A program made the translations under genes and the position numbers. This document shows, in pieces, positions 44,301 to 57,000 of a stretch of 64,000 nucleotides of DNA (its first letter is position 1; each line of letters opens with the position of its first letter). The DNA is from Toxotes chatareus. Taxonomy: Eukaryota > Chordata > Actinopteri > Toxotidae. The DNA is taken from contig CM028890.1 in assembly GCA_016801885.1 (NCBI GenBank), positions 13,322,001-13,386,000 of the forward strand, read 5' to 3'. The notes beneath the pieces were generated by a model. It was given only the letters and a program-made list of their open reading frames with translations. It had not been told where the DNA came from and searched no databases.

Positions 44301-47300
44301 GGAGAGCAAGCATGGTTGTCTGCATTTTGCGGGGAAGACAATAACAGTAAAAAGCCTGAGGACTGAAGTGCTCCCTGCTGTAAGAGGATGTCGAAGGCTC
44401 TCAGTATCAGAAGAGGTAATTGAGTGAGGAGTGAGGGGGCAGAAACAAAGGGCAACACTTGTCAAAAAGTAGGGTACCAAACTTCCCACCACTGCTGCAG
44501 TACAAACAGTAATTGGATTTTTTTCAGTTATGAATCGAATATACAGTAGTTTCTCTTTAGAGAGCCTCTCTTTTCTTCCTGAGAAGGTTGGATTTATTGA
44601 TGGAATAAATCAACTGTCCTCCCACCCGTAATCTCTCTGTTCTGATTCATGATAGCAGATGTGATAAAGGTGACCCTCACATTCAGGGATTCTCCTGTCG
44701 ATCAAACATCTTAGCTATTGTTGTTATTAAACCCTGCACATTTCAATTGCAATTGATCCCTTTTCACCACATTATTAGCTCCGCAATACAAAACTTGCTG
44801 CATATTATTGCATTTCAGCCTCTCAGATTACAATCTGGAAACAACATAGATTTTTGCTTTGTTTAGGCTGAATATCTTTGTGCACCCAGAGCGATTTACA
44901 GAAGCAATATAACTGCAATCACATTTGACTGATGACATCTTGAGCCTAAACAACACCGGTTTTGTTAATCATACTCTATTTTTCTTCATAGGAACCTGGG
45001 GAAATCTGGATTGCGTGTCTCCTGTCTGGGGCTTGGTGAGTACATTTAATTAGCTTTATGTCTAATGATTTCAGAAGCATCCAAGTGCAAACTCAACTCA
45101 TCTGTGCGCCTGCATTTGTGCAGAGAGAGAATGTGGAGCCAGCAAAAGAGCCGAGCAGAAGGGGATAGTCTTTTAAATTTCATTATATCATTTCACCCTA
45201 TTTTAAACCTCATGCAACTTTCATGCGCATGGGAGGTCATTGCAGACAACACAAAGCCGTTTGCAGAGTGTTAATATTTTCCCTGTTAATATTTAATCAA
45301 TAGCATTGGTCTCAGCAAAAAAGTTGGTCAATTATCGCACATATCCAATGCACGCAGGGTGCAATGCAGGGTGAACACTCTCATTCATCTTGATAGGACT
45401 GATTCATTGAGTAAATTTGATCTTAATATGCACATGTGTGCATGTACTGTGTTGCAGCGTGTGTGTGCACCAAGTCGCTCAAAGGGGTTGTGTTTCTGAA
45501 GAAAAAAATAACTTGACAAAGCGAAAGAATGATGCAGCGCTGCTGGGGCTCACAGCAGATAGCTCATCTAATGATAGAAAATCTGTGAATGAGTGAGTTA
45601 ATCATCTCTGTAGTGTTTTTTTGTTTAAAAAAAGACTTAGCCACAGAACACTTGAGCAGCGGGTGGGGGGGGGGTTGGGTGGTGGTAAACAGGGAGACCA
45701 TTTTTCAACTTAAATGAATTAGTTTCAAGCCTCGCTGTAGAAAAACTGGGCTGAGCCTTCACCAGTCTGTTGCCATTTCTGGTGCAGTTGGCTACAGATT
45801 TAACGCCAGCTTCTGTAATTATTTCTTATTAGTGGGAGATGGCAAGAAGAGCCATGTGACAGGATCAGGGAGCCGAAGGTTGAGAGAAGAATATCAAACT
45901 TTTAACCAAAAAAAAAAACTGTGTTCAGTCAGTGCCCTGCTTCTTTTTATATACAGCACATCACTGAAATGTGTGCATGAGTGCTTTCACTTATGTGCGG
46001 ATTTAGAAAGAGGACCTCACATAACCCGAGACTAAATGTGACCCTTGATAGTGTTTATTGATGCCACTTATCAAACCACTTTTAGCTTTTGGCAGATGGC
46101 AGGTGCTGTCTGTCTACCTGCGCCAATCCGTTTATGGGTAGAAAGGAAGGAGTGAGGATAAGAGAGGTTAAACCAAATTTCCATGAGGGAATTTCTAAAA
46201 TAGTTGAGAGGCAAATAAGGAAGAACAGAATAATGCATGAAGATGCCCTTAAGTAGGAGCCGTCACCACAGACCAGCAGAGAGGACAAAAAAACCTCATT
46301 TATTTACTTCAGAAATACACTGATTTCTTCCAACACCTGTCCTCTGTACAGCAAACCAAGACAACCAAAACTGGTCAATTTAGCATTTGTCTCTATGTGA
46401 ATTTTTAGGGTTCTTCTGCCTCAACTGTTTATATAACAGCTTATAAAATTTGCTAATTTGTTGTTCAGTTGGCTGCAGATTTAACAACCGCTTCTGCATT
46501 ATTTCTTATTAGTGGGAGATGATGACAGCATGTGACAGGATCAGGCAACAGAAGACTGGGAGGAGAGTATAAAAATTCAAACAAAAACTGTGTTCGGCCT
46601 ATGCTGTTTGAAGGAAGAATAGAGGCTGGAACTTCCTCTATCTTTATTCAAGAATACCATACATCATAGCAGTCTGTGCATGTTTAGTTATTTTACAGTA
46701 TTGTTGACAGAGACGGTGCTCATTGATTAAGAGAAACAAAACTTTAAATGAGCCAGCGTTCACCTAAAAGGCAAAGTTTCATCTGTTCAACATCTGACAG
46801 ATGTTAAAAAGGCAACAAAAATAGAATAAAACCACACATCTTGTGCAAGACAATAAATATGAACAAACCTGTTCAGTACACATCCAAAAATACATAATGC
46901 AACAGTATAACAGTGTTAGTTATGCCCCAAACCAAATACGTGAGTAAGAAAAAACAAAATCATGATGTGGATATATTATGTTGTGTGAACTCACACTGTA
47001 GCTTTTGGCCTGATACTATTATAACAGATAGAAGGCAGATGATTTATATACAGCCTGGATGAAAGCGGTCTGGCTACAGATCTCAGTGGGATGCCAGTAT
47101 AGGTGTTAAGAGCTGTGGATTTATGATTATGAAACATCACATATTGCATTTTAGTGTTTAAAGATAAATCTATTGAGAATCAGGCAATACGTTAAGGCAG
47201 GACAGCCGACAGATGACAGGTTCTGTTTGTCCATCTGCACCAACCCAGAATGAGAAAAATAAAGGTCAAGCCAAATAACAAAAAATGCTTCCAAACCAAA

Positions 47301-50300
47301 CTAAATTTCCCTGGAGCTCTTGTCATGTTGAAGGGAAAATGAGGGAGTAAAGAAAAAAACCTAAACATGACACAGAGCACCTGTCATCAGAGATCGATTC
47401 TTTTGTTTGCTGTAGCTGCTACGCAGGTTAGTAATGGATGCTTGTGATCTCAGCAGTACGATTTTTCTACCAACACAAATTTACACACAGACACAAACAC
47501 ACAGTGTAAGAGTTTCCCTATAGAAACAAAAACCTAAAGATGCTATGTGTAGAATGTAAAACTTTGCCTCCAGTGGTTAGACTGCTTAACAAATTCTCTC
47601 TTATCTACATACAGAATCATTCATCAGTTGTATAGAAATTCAACACAGTAGTTTCAAACACAAGAGACTGACATGGCAGTGAGCCTTTTCTCTCTCAGCC
47701 TATCAGCACTCAACCCTGGCATTTGGCTGTGATGGCTTTAGGTCTGGGGTGTTTTGTCATGTGTCCATGCCAAAATGTCAAAGTAATAATTAATGCATGA
47801 CTAAAATGGCTCGTGAGTGTGGTTTTACATGCAAAAAAGCCTAGTTTTTTTTTTTTTTTTTTTTGTTTGTTCCAAAACTCTGACTTTGACGTTTCCTTCA
47901 ACAGGCACGTGGGTAACATTTGGAGGTCAGATCTCTGATGAGGTAAGATCTTATGTCGAATCCACCGTTCAGCCATCACGGCTCACGAGCAGATGTAGGC
48001 TTTCATCGTTTTAGAAATTGCAAATACAACTAGTGAGCAGTTGTGACAGTTTACAGCACCCAATTTGTAGCCCACATGGGAGCAATTTAGCGTAACTGGA
48101 TGTAAAATGATGTGAATGTGAGTAGGTTGCATTAATCATTCCGCTATCAGTTTCCCAATATCACAACAGGCTGTTAAGTCCCTGTTGTGTGTACCAAGGC
48201 CAAGTGATCAGGTCTTATTCCTCCCTGTCACAAGTTATTAATCGGAAGACCTCCTCCAGTGGCTTGATCCGGCCTTGAAGGGGGAAAACGCTGAATTGGG
48301 GACAGCTCATCACTGCCTGATGACCACTGGGACTAAGTGACACACACAGAGACACAAACAAAATCACCAAAACAAAACAGGAGACGAGTACGTCATCTTG
48401 ACAAAACTGGCCTTGCAGTGTATGGCTCTAAATGGACTGCAGGCACAAGAACTAGGTCAGAATAGTCTGGGAGATATATTGAGCAGTAAACAACTTTAAT
48501 CAACAAGCAGCCTGTACAGTTTTCCTGGTGATGTGCATCTCAGCAGCAAACAGATTTACTCTCCTTGAGCTTTCTCCTTCGGGAAATTTCCCGGCCCATC
48601 CTTTCTTGAAGTGTAATTTAGGTAATATTTATAGCTGTGTATAATACGATGAAGACCATGTACAGAAACTTTTCTTGTCTTTGTCAGGTGGCAGAGCAGC
48701 TGATGACTATCGCCTATGAGAGCGGGGTCAACCTGTTTGACACAGCCGAGGTCTATTCCGGCGGGAAGTGAGTGATGTCTCTGATTTTGTCTACTATCTC
48801 ACGTCCACAGAGCACTTTTCTGATCTTGCCAGCTCTTTTCCCCCATAGGACACAAGATGTTAACAAGGTTTAGCCCCAGAGCAGGAATAATTCACCTGAG
48901 GAGGGCAAAAATGAAAGGTAGCCGTGACTCTAAAATGATTTACATAATCTTATTCATCACTGGAGGCTCCCCATTATGTTCTCAGCTCAATCTAACTAAA
49001 CTGGCCTGGACATTGTTACAATGAGTAATGCGGGACACGCTGTGGCTGTATGGGGATGAACATTAATTTCAAGGTTGCTGGTGAATTTCAGGCGTACAAT
49101 GCAGAAGGCGTTTTGCCTTTATCTTGAAAACCTTCTGATTTTTAATCAGGTATTCAAGCTGTAGATGTGTGTCAGATATAAAAGTCACGCTTACATACTC
49201 ATAGAGAAATGGCAGCCTGAGATATAATCTCATCATCTCCTTGTGTGTATTTTTTTCTTCTTCGCAGAGCAGAGATAATACTGGGAAACATCATCAAGAA
49301 AAAGTGCTGGAGGTAAAGTACAGTCTCTTAGCAAAGCAAAAGATTTGAAATGTGTTCCAAGAGTAGGTTGAAATTGTTTATGCGCATATACATTACATAA
49401 GTGTGTGGACACACAAACATTACACTCACATGTCATTGCTGAAAATCTCATTCAGAACTCATGGGTTTTAAGGCGATGCTGCACAGCCTCCACACTTCTG
49501 GGAAGGTTTTCCACAGAATTTCAGAGCCTGGTTTGCAGGAACTTGCTGCCCTTCAGCCAAAAGAGCATTAGTGAGGACTGGGACTGATGTTGAGCAATAA
49601 AGCCTGGTTCACAGTTGGTGTACCAATTTATCCCAAAATGTTGAGCCAGGGCTCTGTGCAAGCCTGTCAAGTTCCACCACCCAGTAAAAAAAAACATACC
49701 TTTATGGACCTTGCTTTGTGCATGGGGCCGCTGTCATGTTCGAACATGAGAGAGCATCTTCGCGAAACTGTTGCCACAAAGGCTGAAGTGACCTATTGTC
49801 TAACACAGTTTTCTCCTTTCTTTTTGCAACTTGTGAGTCCTCATCAGCGGCTCTAGAGTTAGCCTGAACAGTAAAGTTGTGTTTTACTTGACGGGTTTTT
49901 TTTTTACAGCCACAAAAGTAATTACGATTTATCCTCTAAGGACAATGAATGTCCAAACAATTTTTTTTGTGTCTGTCCTTCTAGTAGATGTTGAGATATT
50001 TAAGTCTTGACTGACTGACAGACCCACACTGCTTTTTATAGAGCAATTTTGCTGGTGGATGGATGAAGATTTATTTAACTCTTCTTCCTTGAATCATCTT
50101 GGGATCCCTCAGATTTATGTTGGGACCCCTTGCTTTTTAGGACCCTCCTTTTGCTTAGTATGTTCATGCATAGTATAGCGGAAAGGTTTGTAAATAAGCG
50201 CTAATTCATACTAAATCACTTCATTATGTAGTTGCTTTTGTCTGTGGCTCACAGTTGAAATACCAGGTGCTGGTGAGTTTGAGCAGCCATCCATCTATAC

Positions 50301-50687
50301 TGCATGCAATGCCACATTGCAGCATTAGGACTCGGTTATGTGTGTTGTCCCTCTCAGCAGCTCATGCCAGTTCTCTGCCTGCCTTCACCTCAACTCTGAA
50401 TCCCTTTTAATTATTGATCATTCAAGTATGGGGAATTTTATAGTGAGGGAGCTATCTTGTTAGACTTCAGAGAAAAGAGTCGCTCTGTGCTTCTTCATAC
50501 TAGATAAATTACATGTTTGAAAAAGGAGCGCAGCCCATCTGCCACTTAACACTGGAGGAGTGAAGGTCACTCGAGGACACTTCTCATCATTATAAGCATT
50601 AGCAGATATGGCACTTACACTTGCATGCACACACACACATGCAGTCATGCACACATGCAGTCATGCACACATGCAGGCATGGACATG

Positions 50688-50727
<40 letters not shown>

Positions 50728-51035
50728 CTTTTTGAGAATAACTTGAAAGTCCTTTTTTCTTTTTGGCCTTTTGATGTATCTGTCTGTCCTCCCTCAGGAG
50801 ATCCAGCCTGGTGATCACCACAAAGCTCTACTGGGGAGGAAAGTAAGTGTGCGAATGCGAGTGTGTGTATATGGGTCCAGTCTGTGTGCTTTCCCTCTAA
50901 GATGTTCAGGCTATCTCACCATGAACAGGCTACACATTCAAACATTAGCTCCCAGACTCAGAGCGTGACATGGGATCGAACATTTTAGAAAACCCACAGG
51001 CTGATAGACAGTGTGCACACTTAAAAACTTAGTGG

Positions 51036-51081
<46 letters not shown>

Positions 51082-54000
51082 ACAACACAGGCATGTTCTC
51101 ACCCCCTCTTCCTTCCCTTCTTACCCTTATTCGGTCTTCTTGCCAAACTGACAAGAGTCATATCTGCTTTGCTGTCTCACTTAAGTATTCTGCTCTCAGT
51201 CTGCATTAGACACATTCCCTCTGTTTAAGTCTTCAGGCTTATACTGAGGGAAGCAGAGCCTCCACCAGCACATCTTCATATGTGCTCTGATTCTTTTTAA
51301 GTATCTGATGTAGATCAGTAGAGTAGGGCCCCGGTGTAATTGTGCAAATTTAATTTAAGCTCATCCTCTCAGACTACCGTCAAGGTACCAAATCAGTCTC
51401 CATGCCGGATGGATTTAGAGAACAACTACTTAACCCCCAACTGAGTGAGCTGTGAGAGTGCCTGAGAGGGTTGTCAAGCATCTCATCACCCAAACACAGA
51501 TATTTGTACACTTATCTATTGCACCTTTTTTGCTCTTTTGCACAAAAGGCAGGGAGACATGAAAACATGGAGGAGGGATAGCAAGTCTTTGTGCTTGTAA
51601 TACATTATTATTATTATTATTATTATAAACCATAGCAGGCTGGTACTCCGCAGGAAGGAGGGAGGCAGAAAGAGAAAGTGTGAAATGAAGCAAGAACAGG
51701 GAAAATAGCAGGCCAGTGAGCAAACAGAAAAACACCGGAGCAGAAAGAACAGAAAGAAAAAAGAGGAATAAAGAGGGAAAACGGAAAACGCAGGGACGGG
51801 GAAAATCTGAAAGTGGCTGCATAAACACCGGTAAGGGTGTTGATAAATCACTGGAGCACAGTAAGCACGGTTTCTGAGATTTGCAGGTGTTTTCGTTTCA
51901 CTGCCCACAACTTCAGTGTTGTGGTTTGCTCTTATCATCGTCACTTTCAGAAGAACTGGCCTATTATCTCAGCTTAGCATAAGAGCCTGAAAAAACCATC
52001 TAATAGCTACAGATAGATGCAGTGAAGTCAACAGTGTAATATTTATGTATGTGTACATAAATACAGGACTTTAGTAAATGTACTTTGTCATGTTCCATCT
52101 CAGCGTGTAAAGGCTACAACTGGGCAACTTTCAGCTGAAAAATGGGACATGTTGTACACATCTATATGTATCCAGGATATAATTATTTTAAAAGCATTAA
52201 AACTACTATATTTTCTTTGAAACATACAATTGTTCTGATTTTTGCCAAGTTACATTTTCACCTGCAAATCGTTGAAGTCGTGCTAACTGAGAGGCCACAG
52301 GCAAAACACTCATGATCAGTGACCATAAGTCCTATGTTTTCCTGCTGCACAGTTTATTCTATAGCTATGGCAACACTGAGGAGCGTTGCGTGGGTGTAAC
52401 TCTCTTCAGTGATGTGTAGATACTTCATTATCCAGGCTCTTGTTTGGCATGTTCAATGATCTGCTTCAATTCATGAGAGCTGTGTGCATGTGCAGGAATG
52501 TGTGTTGACACCCGTGACATGCACTTCTTTCCCTCCCTTTGCAGGGCAGAGACAGAGAAAGGCCTCAACAGAAAACACATCATCGAAGGTAACAAGTCGA
52601 TTTCCCCGCCTCCGCTTTGTCCTTCACATCACCCCCATCACTCAGAGCACTGCTGCACCCCTGTAATCTCCCTCTTTTATCATTTTTACGCCCCGCACTT
52701 TCTTCAAGTCAGTGTCTCTTCTCACGTTCTTTGATTTTTCTCAGCGTGTGCACGCAGCTGAGTTTGAGAGTTGTATTAGGCATCAAACCTCGACAGATGT
52801 TCTATCTGTTCACTTGTAATACCTGCACAGGTGTCTTTCTAAGAAACTGTAGAGTACTACAAAACCTTAAATCATCCTCTGATCCCCTCTTCTCTCCGCT
52901 TTTAGCCCTCTCTTAAAAGAGTTTTGGCCTTAGCTCCAGCTTGTGACGACAAACCTTTCCTGTAAGCTTGGCCCGATCCACCCCACTTCCCGAGCGAATC
53001 ACCATCCTGTCCAAAGCGCTGTGCACTTCCTGCAGTGACTCAGCTCTCTCCCACGTTATTAACATTCACCGCAGCCTCTGCAACTTTGCCCGCAAACGAG
53101 AGAAGGGGAATGCACTTAGAAAAGACTGGAGGGGAGAAGGACAGGGAATGAGAAAGAGAAAGTAGGAAAGAGAGAGAGGAGACAGAGGGGAAGACAGAGG
53201 GGAAGGAAAGGTGGCATTGCTAATTAGCAAAACCAAGTTTCCCCGTCCAGATGATAGGTAGCATCTGAGAGAGAAAGTTGCAGTGTCCCTGTCACCACTG
53301 TTGTGGCACACATCACCTCAGGCTAATGATGATGAACTCTGAGGTGACTGTGCAAGAAAATGTCAAAGTTTTCCGTAGCAACCAGCGAGTGTTTACCATT
53401 TTCCTCACCGGACAAAGAAATTCCTCGACAATTTCGTGGTTTCAAAGAGACTTTCGCAGAACACATAATTAAATGCATTATTCATCGCAGACACCATGTA
53501 GAATAGCTTTGTTGTTCCACATCTTTGCCTCGGTTCCTAAAAATAGACTCCCTTCGCAGCCAGTAAACTCCAGCTAAGCCGCGAGACAGCGGAAACTGCT
53601 CACGATGACAGTGCAGGCTCAGATTAAGATCCATGTAATGGGTGTTTCTCGGATTGTGGGAGTGCAGATGACAGAATAAGGAATAAGTGGTTCTAACGGT
53701 GATGGGGAGAGCATAACTCTCAACTGGGATTAGCAGGGCTAAGATGAAGCCTCTGGCACTAATCTGCCGCACACACTCACACATGCTCAAGAACGCTAGA
53801 GTGTCTTTTGCCTTGTCTCTCTATTACTCTGCTTTGTGACTGTCTCCTGTGTTCGCTTTTCATCTTTCATCTGGTCTTCTCTGTGTGTGAATGGAGACTG
53901 ATCTGCTCACAATACTTCATTGTCATGTCTTATCCGCTCCTCAGTATAGAGTGTTACCCCTCAAACAAATACTGAAAGCTGAGTGAAAGAGAAAGAAATG

Positions 54001-57000
54001 AGTGCGACCTTTTTTTTTTCTGATCCCTCATCTTTCTTAGTATCCTCTCGGCTTTGAGTTGTTTGGTTTCTCCACCAACTGTCAAAACTGTGATCATTTA
54101 TGTAACAAGGATAAAGGAATTCACAGGTGTGGTGCTTTTCTTCTTTTTTTTATTCCACACAGCTCTCCTCACAAGGAGGTGTGAACTCAGCTTGATACTG
54201 ATTTATCCTGAAATTGGTCCTAAATTCTCTGTTTGACCTTTTAAAAAAATCTCAGTATTATAATTATTAGAATATCAAGACTATTTCTGTACTGTAAAAA
54301 GATGGCATTGTAGCTGTGTAAAAGGGTAACTAATTATTTTTGACAGTAGCCTAAAATTAAAAATGTGTTTTATTACCTATATTCAAATTTTCATTTATAG
54401 GAGGAAGAATCTTCTCTCAAAACTTACCAAGTCTCGCTTTAATTAAACCATAAAGAGACTAAACAGATGTGATTTTTCACAGGAAACACACAAGTGTAAT
54501 TAATTATCTAAACGATGGCTGAATTCTAATCAGATATTCAGTTCATGCTGTTATGCATTTGTGCTTACTGTCTTGACTTGACTGAGACAGTTTAATGCTG
54601 TGTTATTACTTACACTTGTGCTTTTCCTGCCACAACAAATGAAAATATCTGGTGTGAGAAACGGCTATTAACAAAACCTGCTTCGCTCCATTGAATCATG
54701 TCCTCCAGCCTAATAACAGCTTTCTCTTTTGCCAGCCATGAAGCCAGTAAGAATTCAGTGATTCAACTGAGGAAGAAAAAGAAAGAATATTAGAGATTCA
54801 GATTAATCTGCCTAAGTTTGAGAGGAATAGCAGCTGTTCATGTTCAGAATCACCACACTGTATGAGACACAGAGATTTTTATTCCTCTCAAACGAGCGTT
54901 CAATCATTTTCTATTAAATTCTTCCATTTGATGATGGGGACATCTTTGAAGTGATAAAGACTGCATTTCTTTCGTGAACAATGTAGTATTTTGCTGTTTG
55001 GAGAGTGGAACTCGAAGTCCCACTGCCTTGACTCTCACGAGGTAAACCAGGCTGAATATGACAACTCAGATTCACTTGCAAGCTCTGTCAAAAGATGTGG
55101 CAGGCCAGCTGCAGCTGGCGGGCCTTTAGTCACATGTGGTCAACTGTCACTTTGCCATGTTTATGAACATGACTTTGACTTTAAATCCCCCAGGATCCAA
55201 ATCAACCTATTTTTTCTTTTACCTGATGCTATGGCATGAGTGGAATAAAAAAAGAAAGCTGGTTCTCTTGAACACCTCATTAGTGTTTACTGTTTTGAGC
55301 ATGCAGCAAAGAATCCATTTTTTTAATGCAGCCATTCCTGTAGCTTATCCATGTGGCAGTGCTGGCTAATTAGCAAGAAGAAATGAAGTGAGTTGTATGC
55401 ACAAGGTCATTATCATTCTTCTATGCAGATCCAGGCCAATGTGCCCGTGTCCGAATGTATGAAGGGATAAGACTTCTCTCTTGCTATATGTCTCAGTGAT
55501 ACTGTAATAAGTCTCCTTGGTCCACTGGTATTAGCACTATTTCCTGTATAAGTAGAAGATGATACTCCTGGCTTATGTGGGCTATGCTGAGTTTTTATTC
55601 CAAGGATGCCAACTCATCTTAATAGAAATCAGAAATATTAATTAATGTGTTTACACTACATCTTTTCCAGCACTACAACAAATAAGCTCAATGGTCATGA
55701 TTTCCACTGACTGTTTTATTCTTTCTTTAACTTGATCTACACCTCTCAACATCTTTCCTCCTCTCTCCTCAGGTTTAAAGGGCTCCCTCCAGAGGATGCA
55801 ACTTGAGTATGTGGATGTGGTTTTTGCCAACCGGCCAGACAGCAACACTCCCATGGAGGGTGAGTGAGCACTGACCAGATCCTGGAGTGAACTGGTGGAG
55901 GGCTGGGGCAGGGGACATTGCATGTTGTTCTGTAACATGAGAAGGTGAGAAATACTGACAAGACCGCTGCCCTCGCCGCACCGGTGACCTTTGCCTTTGA
56001 CCAAAGGGGTTTGTCTTTGTGGCTAAGTGTGTGTGTCACTCTGACACACACACACACACATATTTCAAGTATAATCTTGCCTCATCTCTTGTCCTCTATT
56101 TTAGTCTACCAGTCTTCCTCTCTTTCTCTTTCTGTCTCTGTGGGCTCGCTAGTTTCCACAGGGTCTCTGAGCTGCACCCGCTCCCAGCCCTCCCTGTTCT
56201 TCAGAAACAGGATTATCTGGTCCCCCCAGGGGAAGCTGGTGTATTTTTGGGCTTGTCTCACTAGATACAAGCTCTACTGTGCGATCTGTTCCTTCAACAC
56301 TCTAGCACTGCCTTCCCCACACATCTACCTTATGTCACCATTTATTTCTTTTTACACACTTCCAGTTTCTTCCTCAATTACTCTCTTGTGATGTCTCTCC
56401 CACCAATACTTGGGCTCCTCTTCTGTCCTTCTACACAAACCCTCATCCACAGGTAGTATTTGAGTGAAAGGATGAAGTCCCACTGGTCTCACTAAAATAT
56501 TTTCCAGTCCTTCCCCTTTGCCCCCCATTCTTCCTCCCCTGTGAGCCAGCAGACTGTGGGAGGCCAGTCTGTCAGACTTATCGTTCCAGGGGCCTTGCTG
56601 TCACTGATAGTACTGTGACTGGCAGGCAAACCCAGTGTCTCACTCCGTCAAACCTTCTAGTAAGCTGTCCGCGCAGATAAATTATTGACAGTTGATGTCG
56701 AGACACTATTGACAACTCATGTCGAGAAGTCTTATGTGATTGACAAATTGATCAAGACTTTGACAGGGTGATAGAAACTGAACAGAGGGAGATGTCAGAT
56801 TGAAAACAGAGGATGATCAATATAAATATAGGTAGGCTGAGCATGTTGTGCTTTCAGCAGCTGTGCAACACAGTCGCTTCATTTATCAGCGTAAACCACT
56901 GTGCACTCTTGCTTCATCCTTCATTACAGTGGAGTAAGGCCACTGTCATAAATCATTGTGTAGAGGGTCAGTAACTTATAACAACTTCAGGGTGTGGGAC

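Larger units (their letters stand above)
35312..44991 (+). other. kcnab1: kcnab1 intron 1 (Kvbeta1.1 form)
   Basis: The 9.7-kb intron has no exon I can support. It contains a LINE/SINE-like tail (36310-36400), a 30-base tandem repeat with a palindrome (36512-36565), a fish interspersed repeat fragment (42189-42238), and a degenerate Tc1-like element on the minus strand (43030-43760). A CTCF-like motif on the minus strand is at 36141-36154 (CCAGGAGATGGCAC). Confidence 0.6.
45036..47904 (+). other. kcnab1: kcnab1 intron with a local two-part duplication
   Basis: No exon is found here. Segments 45783-45945 and 46463-46606 are similar, and so are 46087-46215 and 47205-47340, in the same order. 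A run of G is at about 45664-45674 and a T run at about 47846-47863, close to the next acceptor. Confidence 0.7.
49313..50797 (+). other. kcnab1: kcnab1 intron with Tc1 remnant and CA repeats
   Basis: No exon is found besides the transposon piece. Near the right end are an imperfect tandem of acatgcagtcatgcac units (50631-50680) and a CA microsatellite (50690-50726), the latter ending 71 bases before the next exon. Confidence 0.7.
50843..52544 (+). other. kcnab1: kcnab1 intron
   Basis: It contains a CA microsatellite (51039-51079) and an ATT repeat (51604-51627). A short piece at 51960-52010 has gcttagcataagag and may be another dispersed repeat. No exon is recognised. Confidence 0.6.

Noticed and set aside
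28704..44991. Search for a Kvbeta1.3-type first exon of kcnab1
   Set aside because: No frame ending in a phase-2 Arg codon with the expected GMPHR-like end was found. It may be absent or upstream of the window in a form I cannot recognise.
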